From assembly GCF_018449525.1 (NCBI RefSeq), contig NZ_JAAVUS010000015.1, forward strand, positions 1-64,000: a stretch of 64,000 bases of DNA. Reading direction: 5' to 3'. Position numbers and translations under genes: made by a program. This stretch comes from Bradyrhizobium sp. dw_78. Its GTDB lineage: Bacteria; Pseudomonadota; Alphaproteobacteria; Rhizobiales; Xanthobacteraceae. How positions within the stretch are numbered: the stretch's first letter is position 1; each line of letters begins with the position of its first letter. Below, piece by piece: positions 17,860 through 26,055 of this stretch. The notes under the pieces are model-generated. The model was not told where the DNA came from, did not search any database, and saw nothing but the letters and a program-made list of their open reading frames with translations.

Positions 17860-17976
17860 TTCGTCCCGATCGGGATGTTTAGGCCAGATTTACCAGATTC
17901 CAACCACAATCGTCCCGATCGGTTCTTTTTTATCGCAAGAGGGCCGGAACTTGCTATAATCGCCCCGATGGGGATG
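17860..17976 (+). promoter_or_regulatory. hipBA promoter with three operator-like repeats
   Basis: Three dyad-like copies occur at 17861-17877 (TCGTCCCGATCGGGATG), 17910-17925 (TCGTCCCGATCGGTTC) and 17960-17976 (TCGCCCCGATGGGGATG). Their spacing is 49 and 50 bp, about five helical turns. A perfect TATAAT lies at 17955-17960 and abuts the third copy. This suggests HipB binds cooperatively and blocks the promoter. Confidence 0.65.
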
Positions 17977-17979
17977 ATT

Positions 17980-18207
17980 ATGCAGACGATCACGACGAGC
18001 AAAGGCCTTGGTGAATTGATCCGCGAGGAGCGGAAAGCCCAGGGTCTGACTCAGGAGCAGCTCGCCGGACTCACCGGGGTCGGCGTGCGTTTCGTGCGCG
18101 AATTGGAAGCCGGAAAAGAAAGCTGTCAGCTTGGTCGCGCGCTTCAGGTTGCGGCGGCGCTGGGCCTCAGCCTGTCCGTCAGCAGCCGCCGGGAGACAAC
18201 GCGGTGA
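17980..18207 (+). CDS. hipB: HipB-type antitoxin, XRE-family regulator
   Basis: 75 residues from the ATG at 17980, selected because GGGGA precedes it and the TATAAT at 17955 rules out the much longer upstream extension; ATGs at 17968 and 17974 are possible. The helix-turn-helix is LGELIREERKAQGLTQEQLAGLTGVGVRFVRELEAGK, ending in LGLSLSVSSRR, a typical HipB layout. It neutralises the HipA kinase and represses the operon. The last codons overlap the hipA start (GTGA). Confidence 0.9.
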   Translation: MQTITTSKGLGELIREERKAQGLTQEQLAGLTGVGVRFVRELEAGKESCQLGRALQVAAALGLSLSVSSRRETTR

Positions 18208-19463
18208 GCCACCTTCTGGATGTCTATTTCAGCGGGGTGAAGGCCGGCATCCTCAACCAGGATGACGGCGGAGCACTCAGCTTTGTCTATGACGCCGGCT
18301 ACCTTGCCCAGCAAGAGCCCCGGGCGATCTCGTTTTCCATGCCGCTGCAGGAGGGCCCCTACTTCGATCGTGCAGTCCGCCCTTTCTTTTCCGGCCTTCT
18401 GCCCGACGAAGCCGCCCGGCAGCGTCTGGCCGGCGCGCTGGGCATCTCGGCAGGAAACGCCTTCGGCCTTCTTGAAGTCATCGGCGGAGAATGCGCTGGC
18501 GCTTTGTCACTCTATCCAGCCGGGCAGATGCCACCCTCGTCCGACGACAATGGCGTCGAAGCGCTCAGTCCGGTGCGGCTCGAAGAAATTCTTGGCAAGC
18601 TACGCGAGCGCCCCCTGCTCGGCGGTGAGGAAGGAGTCCGCCTGTCACTCGCCGGAGCACAAGACAAACTCGCCGTCTGCATCGAGGGTGAAGCGATCGG
18701 GCTCGCCAAGGGTGGCCGCCCCACCACGCATATCCTGAAACCTTTCATTCAGGCGCTCGACGGCAGCGTCGAAAACGAACTGTTCTGTCTACGCCTTGCC
18801 GCGCGCCTGAAACTGGCGGTACCCGAGGTTCAGATGCGACGCAGCGGCGCCATTCCGTTCCTCCTGATCGAACGTTACGACCGCTCGAAACATGAGGATG
18901 GCACGATTACACGCCTCCATCAGGAGGATTTCTGCCAGGCGCTGAGCGTGCCGCCCGAACTCAAATACGAGGAGGAAGGCGGACCAGGGACCGAGCGCTC
19001 GCTGAATCTGCTCGACCGCGCCACCGCGCGGCCGGCGGCCGACCGGTTGAGCTTTATTCGCATGCTCATTTTTCACTATCTGGTCGGCAATGCCGATGCC
19101 CATGGCAAGAATTACGCGCTGCTCTATCGCGGCAGGGCGCCGGACCTTGCCCCGCTCTATGATGTCGTCTGCACGGCAGCCTACCCGAGACTGGCCAAGA
19201 AGCTCGCCATGGCGATCGGCGGGCGCTCCATCCCAGACACGATCCAGTTGCAACACTGGTTGACGCTCGTCCCAGCAACGCGCGGCGCGCAACGTCTATT
19301 GGTCAAGGATATGACGGAGCTAGCGGGACGGATCAGAGGTGAAGCGGACACCCTTCTGGCCGACCTGGAAGCCGCAGGCATAGCCCACGCCATTCTCAAA
19401 GCCGTTCGCGCCATCATTGAGACGCGCGCGTCCCATTTGCTCCGGATCACAGCGAAGGCCTGA
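18204..19463 (+). CDS. hipA: HipA-type serine/threonine kinase toxin
   Basis: 419 residues from a GTG that overlaps the hipB stop. The N-terminal subdomain (residues 1-100) leads to SLAGAQDKLAV (Ser148 region, ATP and phosphorylation loop), TTHILKPF, the catalytic loop NADAHGKNY with Asp298, and APLYDVV with Asp320 for metal binding. All motifs needed for kinase activity are present. Known HipA enzymes phosphorylate aminoacyl-tRNA synthetases, mainly GltX, and induce growth arrest or persistence. The target here is unknown. Length and motifs indicate an intact toxin. Confidence 0.94.
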   Translation: MSHLLDVYFSGVKAGILNQDDGGALSFVYDAGYLAQQEPRAISFSMPLQEGPYFDRAVRPFFSGLLPDEAARQRLAGALGISAGNAFGLLEVIGGECAGALSLYPAGQMPPSSDDNGVEALSPVRLEEILGKLRERPLLGGEEGVRLSLAGAQDKLAVCIEGEAIGLAKGGRPTTHILKPFIQALDGSVENELFCLRLAARLKLAVPEVQMRRSGAIPFLLIERYDRSKHEDGTITRLHQEDFCQALSVPPELKYEEEGGPGTERSLNLLDRATARPAADRLSFIRMLIFHYLVGNADAHGKNYALLYRGRAPDLAPLYDVVCTAAYPRLAKKLAMAIGGRSIPDTIQLQHWLTLVPATRGAQRLLVKDMTELAGRIRGEADTLLADLEAAGIAHAILKAVRAIIETRASHLLRITAKA

Positions 19464-19825
19464 AAGAGGCGCAAAGCCAATTCGTGCTAACGAAGAACCT
19501 GACTGATAAAGGGGTCACGCCATAGAACGGGCAGGAATCCACGCCAAGCAGACAAAGATAGAACCAACAGGCCTGCGGCGGCGCCGACGGACGGACGAAA
19601 GGCACACCTTATTTCCCGCCCTGGACTGTTGGGCAGGCGGACTTATCCGCGTCAAACGCCCCATTGTCAGAATCGCGGCCTTAAAACCTTATCGAAAATC
19701 GGCAGAGCGCGAAGCTGCCGAACTTCCGCTTTGGGGGAAAGGAGAAATTGCGTTTGTCCGCCGCTTGCGACGACTGACGACCCGGCGCGATCATGTCGAA
19801 CGCTCTCGCCGTTCGGCTCCGGGCT
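19464..19825. other. Intergenic region, no gene recognised
   Basis: 362 bp between hipA and the convergent SDR gene. I see no coding frame with a recognisable motif. It may contain the right edge of the accessory island, but no repeat or tRNA end is visible. Confidence 0.4.
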
Positions 19826-20734
19826 TCAAGTTGCGGTGAGGGACAGAAACGCGCGGGTCTCCGCGAGCACCCGATCCTGAAATTTGGGGTCGCTGGCGAG
19901 CGTCGAACCCCTCGTCGGCCGACCCTTGTGATCATAGTAGACGCCGGTTCCGACGGATTTGTTGGTCAGAATCGTGATGATGACGCGCGCCGCCCGCTCG
20001 GGCGTATTTCTGTAGCGGTTGAACGGCGGCAGCCGCGAGATGATTTGTTCAAACACGAAACGCATTAATCCATTTGCACCGCCGAGACCGGTCGCCGGAT
20101 TGATGCCGGGCTCAACGGCGTTGATGTGCAATCGGGGTAATTCTCTGGAAAGCGCCAGGGCGGAAACGAGGATGCACTGCTTTGACGTCGCGTAGGCATC
20201 CATGCCCGTGATCCTGGATCCAGGCTGTTGCCATTCGCCCCGCGCGCTCGCCTCTGTCGAGATATACCGTCCGCCGCGCATGCCCATGACCTTGACCGTG
20301 GGCCGCTCCGGGTCTTCGACCCCCGACGCGACGAAGAGGACGTTTGCGCCATCCGGTAGATGCGGGACGAGCGCCTCCGTTAGCGCGAACGGACCAAGGT
20401 GGTTGGTCGCGAAGGTGAGGTCCCAGCCCAAAGCGTTCTTGCCCGGCTTCGTGAGCATGACGCCGGCATTGTTGAGCACGCCGGTGATCGTCAAACCGAT
20501 GGCGATGATCTCCCGCGCGGCGCGCTGAACACTCGCTGGATCGGAAAGGTCGCAGACGACCGTGAAGGCCTTGCCGCCAGCCCGCTCGATCTGGTTTCGC
20601 ACGCCGTCAAGCTTGCTGCGATTGCGACCCACCAGGATCAACGTTCCATGCGGAGCCAGATCCAGGGCCGTGCGAAGTCCAATGCCGGATGTCGGCCCTG
20701 TGACGATGTAGGTGTCATTTTCGGACGGCTTCAT
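19826..20734 (-). CDS. Short-chain dehydrogenase/reductase
   Basis: 302 residues. Rossmann motif TGPTSGIG at residues 13-20, the NNAG block, and the YxxxK pair in DAYATSKQ, followed by PGINPATGL. The C-terminal half resembles retinol dehydrogenase/WW-domain oxidoreductase-type SDRs. It would catalyse NAD(P)-dependent carbonyl/alcohol interconversion. It lies 43 bp downstream of a TetR gene on the same strand and is probably controlled by it. Confidence 0.9.
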   Translation of the reverse strand: MKPSENDTYIVTGPTSGIGLRTALDLAPHGTLILVGRNRSKLDGVRNQIERAGGKAFTVVCDLSDPASVQRAAREIIAIGLTITGVLNNAGVMLTKPGKNALGWDLTFATNHLGPFALTEALVPHLPDGANVLFVASGVEDPERPTVKVMGMRGGRYISTEASARGEWQQPGSRITGMDAYATSKQCILVSALALSRELPRLHINAVEPGINPATGLGGANGLMRFVFEQIISRLPPFNRYRNTPERAARVIITILTNKSVGTGVYYDHKGRPTRGSTLASDPKFQDRVLAETRAFLSLTAT

Positions 20735-20745
20735 GAAATCTCCAA

Positions 20746-20762
20746 TGTCTGAGTAGTCAGTC
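20746..20762. promoter_or_regulatory. Possible TetR site before the SDR gene
   Basis: TGTCTGAGTAGTCAGTC lies in the 43-bp gap between the TetR and SDR genes. A similar sequence, TGTCTGGTCGGTCAATC, lies at 21382-21398, upstream of the TetR gene. With a one-base gap most positions match. Two similar sequences in front of both genes of one operon suggest a shared operator, but the match is modest. Confidence 0.3.
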
Positions 20763-20777
20763 TTTTATGGTCGAAAA

Positions 20778-21344
20778 TTAAGCGATCATTCGCCACATGG
20801 CTTCGAAACCGGCTTGGCTGTGCGCCTCGACGTTCGCCGGGTCATGGACAATAAAATCGACCGTCGCGTCCGCGGCGGCGTTCATGAGACCCACGACCAA
20901 ACCGAACGGTGCGGCGCGCATCGGTCCAGTCTCACGACTCCGCTCAAGGATTGCGGAGACCTCGGCCATGGCGCGGTTGCCGACGTCCCGGCTCGACCGG
21001 GTTATTTCGTCTGACACCGCAAGCTGCGCAAGTGTCCGGCGTTTTTCAGGATCGGCGGTCGCCCAACCAAGCCACCCGCGCCACATGCTGGCCATCTGAT
21101 CCCGAACATCTTGGTCAACAAGCACGCCGTCCAAGGCGGTTGCGGCCATCTCTGTCTTCAGTTCGACGTAGAGCTGATTCAAGAGATCCGCCTTGGTCCC
21201 AAAGTAGGTAAATAGGGACCCGTTCGAGACACCGGCCTCCTTCGCGATCAGCGCCGTCGGCGCGGCCAGCCCGTGGTTCGCGATAACATGGGTTGCCGCC
21301 GCGATGATCGCGTTACGCCGGTCCTCGCTTCTCGGTCTTGCCAT
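20778..21344 (-). CDS. TetR-family transcriptional regulator
   Basis: 188 residues. The N-terminal helix-turn-helix is complete: RRNAIIAAATHVIANHGLAAPT then LIAKEAGVSNGSLFTYFGTKADLL. The C-terminal ligand domain is helical, about 130 residues, and variable. It precedes the SDR gene on the same strand, so an autoregulated repressor-enzyme operon is likely. Confidence 0.92.
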   Translation of the reverse strand: MARPRSEDRRNAIIAAATHVIANHGLAAPTALIAKEAGVSNGSLFTYFGTKADLLNQLYVELKTEMAATALDGVLVDQDVRDQMASMWRGWLGWATADPEKRRTLAQLAVSDEITRSSRDVGNRAMAEVSAILERSRETGPMRAAPFGLVVGLMNAAADATVDFIVHDPANVEAHSQAGFEAMWRMIA

Positions 21345-21780
21345 GCCAGATCGTCCAATAGGGTTCGATCATATAAAAGAGTGTCTGGTCGGTCAATCGG
21401 TCGGGCTATGCTGGGTTCAGGCAGATCCGGACGGCGACCGAGAGCCTCATTGAACCGTAGCTTCGTGGCCAGCCAGACGGCTTCGAGTTGGCTTAGAAAT
21501 CGCAGGCGAAACTCGGACCGGCTGCGGCGATCAAGCGGGCCGAGAGCTTTACCTTCGTCGACGAGCGGCGCGCGTTCGGGCTGATGATCGCTGATCGCCT
21601 AGAAACGATCATTCAGAAGGCCGGCGAAGTATATCCAAAGCGGGATCGCTGATTACGTTAGATGTTCCAGAGCGAGCCAAGGTACGTCGCTAACAGAAAT
21701 AGCTCCTGAGCCGGGAGCATTTTTTCTGGGAGCGCATGTATTTGCAATGCATGTATTTGAAATAAAGGATGCTCGCGTCG
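21345..21780. other. Intergenic region with a possible gene fragment
   Basis: On the plus strand an open stretch ending at a TGA near 21650 encodes AAAIKRAESFTFVDERRAFG and RLETIIQKAGEVYPKRDR, which looks like the tail of a lost protein. It has no start and an in-frame stop about 50 codons upstream. I cannot name its family. The rest shows nothing clear. Confidence 0.3.
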
Positions 21781-21975
21781 TCATGCTGCGATGACCGAAT
21801 CAGCAACGACGCTGATGATCCAGCGCTTCGGATTGCTGGAATTAACTTCCATGACCGAATGGACCAAGCCCGTGAGGAGCGATCCATCCACTTTCACGGT
21901 TGTTTTTTGGCAGCGATGTTGGTGATAGCGACAGCGCCTCGCCACTTTTGAATCGATCGTTTCGAACGTTTGCAT
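21781..21975 (-). CDS. Small hypothetical protein
   Basis: 64 codons from ATG 21975. The product has a basic, His/Cys-containing N-terminal third (ARRCRYHQHRCQKTTVKVDG) and a beta-rich remainder (SLLTGLVHSVMEVNSSNPKRWIISVVADSV). Codon choice resembles real genes of the window. I do not recognise a named family. No strong ribosome site is visible, so the start is uncertain. Confidence 0.45.
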   Translation of the reverse strand: MQTFETIDSKVARRCRYHQHRCQKTTVKVDGSLLTGLVHSVMEVNSSNPKRWIISVVADSVIAA

Positions 21976-22177
21976 GCTTTACCAATTAGAAGAATGCGAA
22001 ACCGTTCCTCGACCGCAATTATTCTCGATCGGGCGATCAAAATATGGCTGCTCGGCGCGCCCACGGCGAACGACAACGGACGCGACGGTTGAGCTATTTT
22101 GACCAGACAGCGCACGGTCACATCGCTAGATTGCGGATGTGCATGCTGGCACCGAACTAACTCCAAGAACTTCTCAC

Positions 22178-22220
22178 CCCTGCATCGGGACCCTGCCCGT
22201 TCCGGTGCAGGGTTTTCTTT
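22178..22220 (+). terminator. Rho-independent terminator-like hairpin
   Basis: CCCTGCA (22178-22184) pairs with TGCAGGG (22206-22212), and inner CGGG/CCCG bases can extend the stem. TTTTCTTT follows directly. No annotated gene ends just upstream on the plus strand, so it may end a small untranslated transcript. Confidence 0.55.
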
Positions 22221-22273
22221 GGCTAGGCCACACCCCGGCGCACCGGCGAGCTCGGGCCGGGCAAGGGATTGAA

Positions 22274-22462
22274 ATGCCGGAGGGTGCCGACGCCAAAACG
22301 GGTATTCGATCGCTCGCCGAAAGCCAGGCGGTGAAAGCGCCGCAAGCTAACGCCCGGTTGATGACGGCCCGCGTGTTATTTTCTATTGCGGTCCCGGCGT
22401 TGACTGCAATCGCGGCCTATCTTGCGATCCGATGGGTGTCGGGTATCCTCCAGACGTTATAG
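22274..22462 (+). CDS. Small single-pass membrane protein, hypothetical
   Basis: 62 codons from the ATG at 22274, with AAGGGA five bases upstream. A polar N-terminal half is followed by one membrane span (VLFSIAVPALTAIAAYLAIRWV) near the C-terminus. No family recognised. The good ribosome site and the clean hydrophobic segment make it more likely than the many random frames nearby. Confidence 0.45.
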   Translation: MPEGADAKTGIRSLAESQAVKAPQANARLMTARVLFSIAVPALTAIAAYLAIRWVSGILQTL

Positions 22463-23013
22463 TGATCATCAGAGAGTCCGCCGCACACTGCCATGACGGC
22501 CGGTACGCGCGGCGTCCTAGAAGCGCTGCGGCGGTCGGGAAGCTCCGCACGTTCAAAGCCAATTCGGGCAACACCGTTCATCAGCATTGCGGCGTGGGGC
22601 ATCGGCCCGACCGCGAAATATGTTACGGGAATTATCGCTCGCGCACCGGTGGGCACGGCGAAGCGCACGTTTTGGGCAAAGCCATTTCGAGATTTTGAGA
22701 GGCAATGAAATTCGCACGCCTGGTACGAACGACCTCTGGCGACGCTCTCGGCCGCAATAAGACCCTTGTCGCAGCGCATTCAGCATCTACGGGCCGGGGC
22801 TGGGGCCCAGTCGCTAACTATATGGCGGTGGAGATAGCAAAGACATTATTATACTTTGCCAGAGGCTTAATAGCGGGAATATTGCCGCCGATTGGGTTAA
22901 ATCAATTAGAGTATGTCTGGATCGATGTTCCGCATATCGTTGGATAGGCGGCACAATTGAAAGCAGAAGTGATGCTGCGGTGAAAATGCCTGAGAAGAGA
23001 TAGACGGCTGATT
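22463..23013. other. Intergenic region, no reliable gene
   Basis: 551 bp before the AraC gene. An 80-codon plus-strand frame at 22705-22947 has a weak purine-rich stretch before its ATG, but no recognisable motif, and an opposing frame overlaps it. I do not support either as a gene. Confidence 0.35.
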
Positions 23014-23928
23014 ATGACTCTTCCTGAAGCAGATGACGAATGGCCAGGACGCGCGTGGCGCGGCAGGCTCGATATCGATCAGTCTCTTTTAACCCAGAGC
23101 ATCGCCCACTCCGATCTGAATGTAATCCGGCACGCGCGCAGGAGCGGCGGCGGTGGCTGGTCTAATCCGAGTTCCGTGGCGGATGGCTTCGTTGTCACCC
23201 CTTGCCTTCTTCCCACCCGGCTTGCTGAAGTGCAATTCGATGGCAGGACCGTCGCGTCCTCCGTCCTCGTACCGAGGGGTGGGCTGCTCGTCTATTCGAT
23301 GAAGTCATCTTATCAGGTGCATATCCCCGACCCGTTCGACGCAGTCAGCTTCCGGCTCGACCAAGCCTTGCTTGATCGCGCGGCGCAGCGGCTAGGTTTG
23401 CCGTCGGCACCTGAGCTAAGCGAACCGTTTCTGTCGACGTCCGACGAGGTGCTCGTAAACCTCTCTCGCGCGCTGCTCCCAGCGTTGAGACGCCCGGCGG
23501 AGGTCACCAGGTTATTTGCTGGGCATGTTGTAGATGCCGTGGTCTTCCATCTTGTCGGAAAATCCGCGCGGGTCAGGACAGAGAAGGAGACGGTCACACG
23601 CCAGCCCGCAGAAAAAGTGCAAGCCGCCCTTGAGTACATGCTTGATTGTCCTTCGGACGACGTCGATGCGGCTAAACTTGCTGATCTTTGCGGACTGTCA
23701 ATCGACCAGTTTAACCGCGCTTTCAAGATAGCAACCGGCATACCGCCACATCAATGGCTCGTCGGCGAACGCGTAAGGCGTGCGCGAGAGTTACTGGCCG
23801 AGACAACTATCCCGATTAGCGATATCGCTCTGTGCTGCGGCTTCGCCGATCAGAGTCATCTGACACGCGTGTTCAAGGGCCACGTAGGTGCTTCTCCCGG
23901 CGCGTGGCGACGCGAGGCCCGAAAGTAG
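23014..23928 (+). CDS. AraC-family transcriptional regulator
   Basis: 304 residues. The N-terminal two thirds form a sensing domain without a clear family name. The last ~100 residues carry both AraC helix-turn-helix units: DAAKLADLCGLSIDQFNRAFK with GIPPHQWLVGERVRRARELL, then IPISDIALCCGFADQSHLTRVFK with GASPGAWRR. No obvious target operon adjoins; the next gene is same-strand, about 190 bp away. Effector unknown. Confidence 0.92.
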   Translation: MTLPEADDEWPGRAWRGRLDIDQSLLTQSIAHSDLNVIRHARRSGGGGWSNPSSVADGFVVTPCLLPTRLAEVQFDGRTVASSVLVPRGGLLVYSMKSSYQVHIPDPFDAVSFRLDQALLDRAAQRLGLPSAPELSEPFLSTSDEVLVNLSRALLPALRRPAEVTRLFAGHVVDAVVFHLVGKSARVRTEKETVTRQPAEKVQAALEYMLDCPSDDVDAAKLADLCGLSIDQFNRAFKIATGIPPHQWLVGERVRRARELLAETTIPISDIALCCGFADQSHLTRVFKGHVGASPGAWRREARK

Positions 23929-23983
23929 GCCGGCACCCCAGCGCCGCAGGAACATCCAATCCGCAGAAGTCTGCAAGACCGGC

Positions 23984-24000
23984 TTACCTGATCTAGGTAA
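23984..24000. promoter_or_regulatory. 17-bp palindrome upstream of the first winged-helix NTPase gene
   Basis: TTACCTGATCTAGGTAA is an inverted repeat with 6-bp arms, about 120 bp before the ATG at 24121. It may be an operator of that gene. No copy is seen before the second paralogue. Confidence 0.4.
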
Positions 24001-24120
24001 ACTTCGGTGGTGGCTGATGTGGGGAGAATAGCGGCGATCTCGGCGTAACGCAGCACGGGAGGTCGTTGCCAAAAACTCCGGCAGAGATGGAACGCCCGTT
24101 CCACCCGCGCGCGCGACCAC

Positions 24121-25977
24121 ATGGAAGTAGGCCTCCATGCTGCAGGTTTCCATGCGATGTCAGAAACTGATTTGCGTCCTGCCATGCTCTCCCTTGTCGG
24201 ACGCGAAGCGCGTTTCGGCCCTTTTCGACTGATCCCAGCGCGTCAGCTGCTGCTATGCGGCGACAGGATTGTCCCGCTGGGCGCCAGAGCTTTCGAGGTG
24301 CTGCTGACGTTGGTAGGTCACGCCGGCGAACTCGTCGGCAAGGAAACGCTGATCTCAAAGGCGTGGCCGAATACATACGTCGATGAAAGCAACCTACGTA
24401 CCGCAATTGCTGCGATCCGGCGGGCATTGAGTGGACAAGATAGCGTGCGCTTTCTCGCTACCGTACCGGGACGCGGATACCGGTTCGTTGCGAGTGTGAC
24501 GATCTCCGACGACGTTGCCCATCGGCGAAACCTGCCTGCATCGATCGCTCGTGTTATTGGACGCGAGCATGCCATCGACGCGCTAGTCGCTGAGCTGAAA
24601 GCACACAGGCTGGTGACCGTTGTGGGACCAGGGGGCGTCGGCAAGACCACCACTGCTCTATCAGCCGCACGGCGCACCGTTGAACGGCGGGAATTCTCCG
24701 CCGCGGTCGTCGTCGATCTTGCGCATCTCAAGGATCCGGTTCTTGTTCCCAGCGCATTGCGATCCGCCCTCGGCGTTGTGGCCGACGGCGATGACATGAG
24801 CGCGATTCAGACACACCTGGCGGACGAGCGCCTACTCATTCTCATCGACAGTTGCGAGCCGTTGCTGGCCGCGGCCGCGGCCGAGGCCGAGTCGATCCTG
24901 ACGCTTGCCCCGAGGGTTTCCGTTCTAGCGACCAGCCGTGAGCCGCTCCGGGCCGATGGTGAGCGCATTTGGCGCTTGGACCCCCTGTCAGCGCCACCAC
25001 CGTATGCGTCGTGCAGCGCCAGCAAGGCGTTGGAGTTTTCAGCGGTGGAGCTCTTCTGCGAGCGCGCAGCAGCCTCCCGCGCAGACTTCGAACTCACAGA
25101 TTCGATCGCTCGGGAGGTCTGCGAGATTTGCCGACGACTCGACGGTCTCCCTCTTGCCATCGAACTCGCGGCCGGGCGGCTAGACGTGCTCGATGTCTCA
25201 ACCCTCGCGGCTGAACTGAACGACTACTTCAGGCTCCATATGCCTGGCCGCAGCTCGAGCCTGCCCCGCCATCGAACGCTGCAAGCGACGCTCGACTGGA
25301 GTTTCGAGAGGCTGACCGAAAAGGAACGCGTGCTTTTCCGGCGATTGGCCGTTTTTCGCGACCCGTTTGCGCCCGACGCTGTGCGCGGAGTCGTAACCGA
25401 CGCGCTCCTGCCCTCGGTCGAGATTTCGTCGATCCTGGCCAGTCTCGCGGCGAAGTCGCTCATTGCAAAGGAGAACAACGGGCATGGGAGGCACCGCTTG
25501 CTCGACACGACGAGAGCCTATGCCCTTCAGCGGCTCGTAGACAGCGGCGAGGTGGATGATCTGCGTGAACGCCATGCCCGGTATTTCGAGCGGCGGCTTG
25601 GAGAGCCGGCTCAAGGCGCCGGGGACGGCCCAGCAATCGCGGCGGCCCGCGCGGGGATGAGGAGCCCACCGATTGAGTCGGCTGGTTTCGAAACGAATGC
25701 ACCACATTACGGCGATCCTATGCGGGTGCCAGAAGCTGCACGGGACATGGTCGATCACGGCGGCACCAACGCCAAGTGGCTGTATGCCTCGTTACTGGCC
25801 TTAGAGCAGAAGGCGCGCATTCTGGATCCGCACGGTGATCATTCGACGTCCGAGGAGAAAGTTCGCGTGGCTATCGATTTCGCCGAGCGCGAGCAGGCAG
25901 GCGTGTCGAGTCAACAGGTCGTTCCCCTTCCCGACCCAGCGCCGTGCATCGGCACCGATTCAGGAACGGTGGCGTGA
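24121..25977 (+). CDS. Winged-helix/NTPase (STAND-type) regulator, copy 1, C-terminal domain apparently lost
   Basis: 618 residues. Residues ~25-125 are an OmpR-type winged helix (GARAFEVLLTLVGHAGELV, VDESNLRTAIAAIRRAL, VPGRGYRFVA). From ~150 follows an AAA/STAND ATPase: P-loop VVGPGGVGKTTT, Walker-B-like LILIDSCEPLL, and VLATSREPLRADGERIW. Full-length family members usually continue into a TPR domain to about 900 residues or more. Here the C-terminus after HARYFERRLGEPA looks low-complexity and unlike the paralogue downstream, suggesting a frameshift or truncation. ATGs at 24157 and 24184 are alternative starts. It is a tandem duplicate of the next gene. Confidence 0.8.
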   Translation: MEVGLHAAGFHAMSETDLRPAMLSLVGREARFGPFRLIPARQLLLCGDRIVPLGARAFEVLLTLVGHAGELVGKETLISKAWPNTYVDESNLRTAIAAIRRALSGQDSVRFLATVPGRGYRFVASVTISDDVAHRRNLPASIARVIGREHAIDALVAELKAHRLVTVVGPGGVGKTTTALSAARRTVERREFSAAVVVDLAHLKDPVLVPSALRSALGVVADGDDMSAIQTHLADERLLILIDSCEPLLAAAAAEAESILTLAPRVSVLATSREPLRADGERIWRLDPLSAPPPYASCSASKALEFSAVELFCERAAASRADFELTDSIAREVCEICRRLDGLPLAIELAAGRLDVLDVSTLAAELNDYFRLHMPGRSSSLPRHRTLQATLDWSFERLTEKERVLFRRLAVFRDPFAPDAVRGVVTDALLPSVEISSILASLAAKSLIAKENNGHGRHRLLDTTRAYALQRLVDSGEVDDLRERHARYFERRLGEPAQGAGDGPAIAAARAGMRSPPIESAGFETNAPHYGDPMRVPEAARDMVDHGGTNAKWLYASLLALEQKARILDPHGDHSTSEEKVRVAIDFAEREQAGVSSQQVVPLPDPAPCIGTDSGTVA

Positions 25978-26055
25978 CAACCTTCAATACGGCGGGTATT
26001 GAACTAATCGCTTGGCCACAAGTCGTATGGCAAACCGAGGCGCAGCTCCACGCGC

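Noticed and set aside
22705..22947. 80-codon plus-strand frame before the AraC gene
   Set aside because: No recognisable motif, weak ribosome site and an overlapping opposite frame; not supported.
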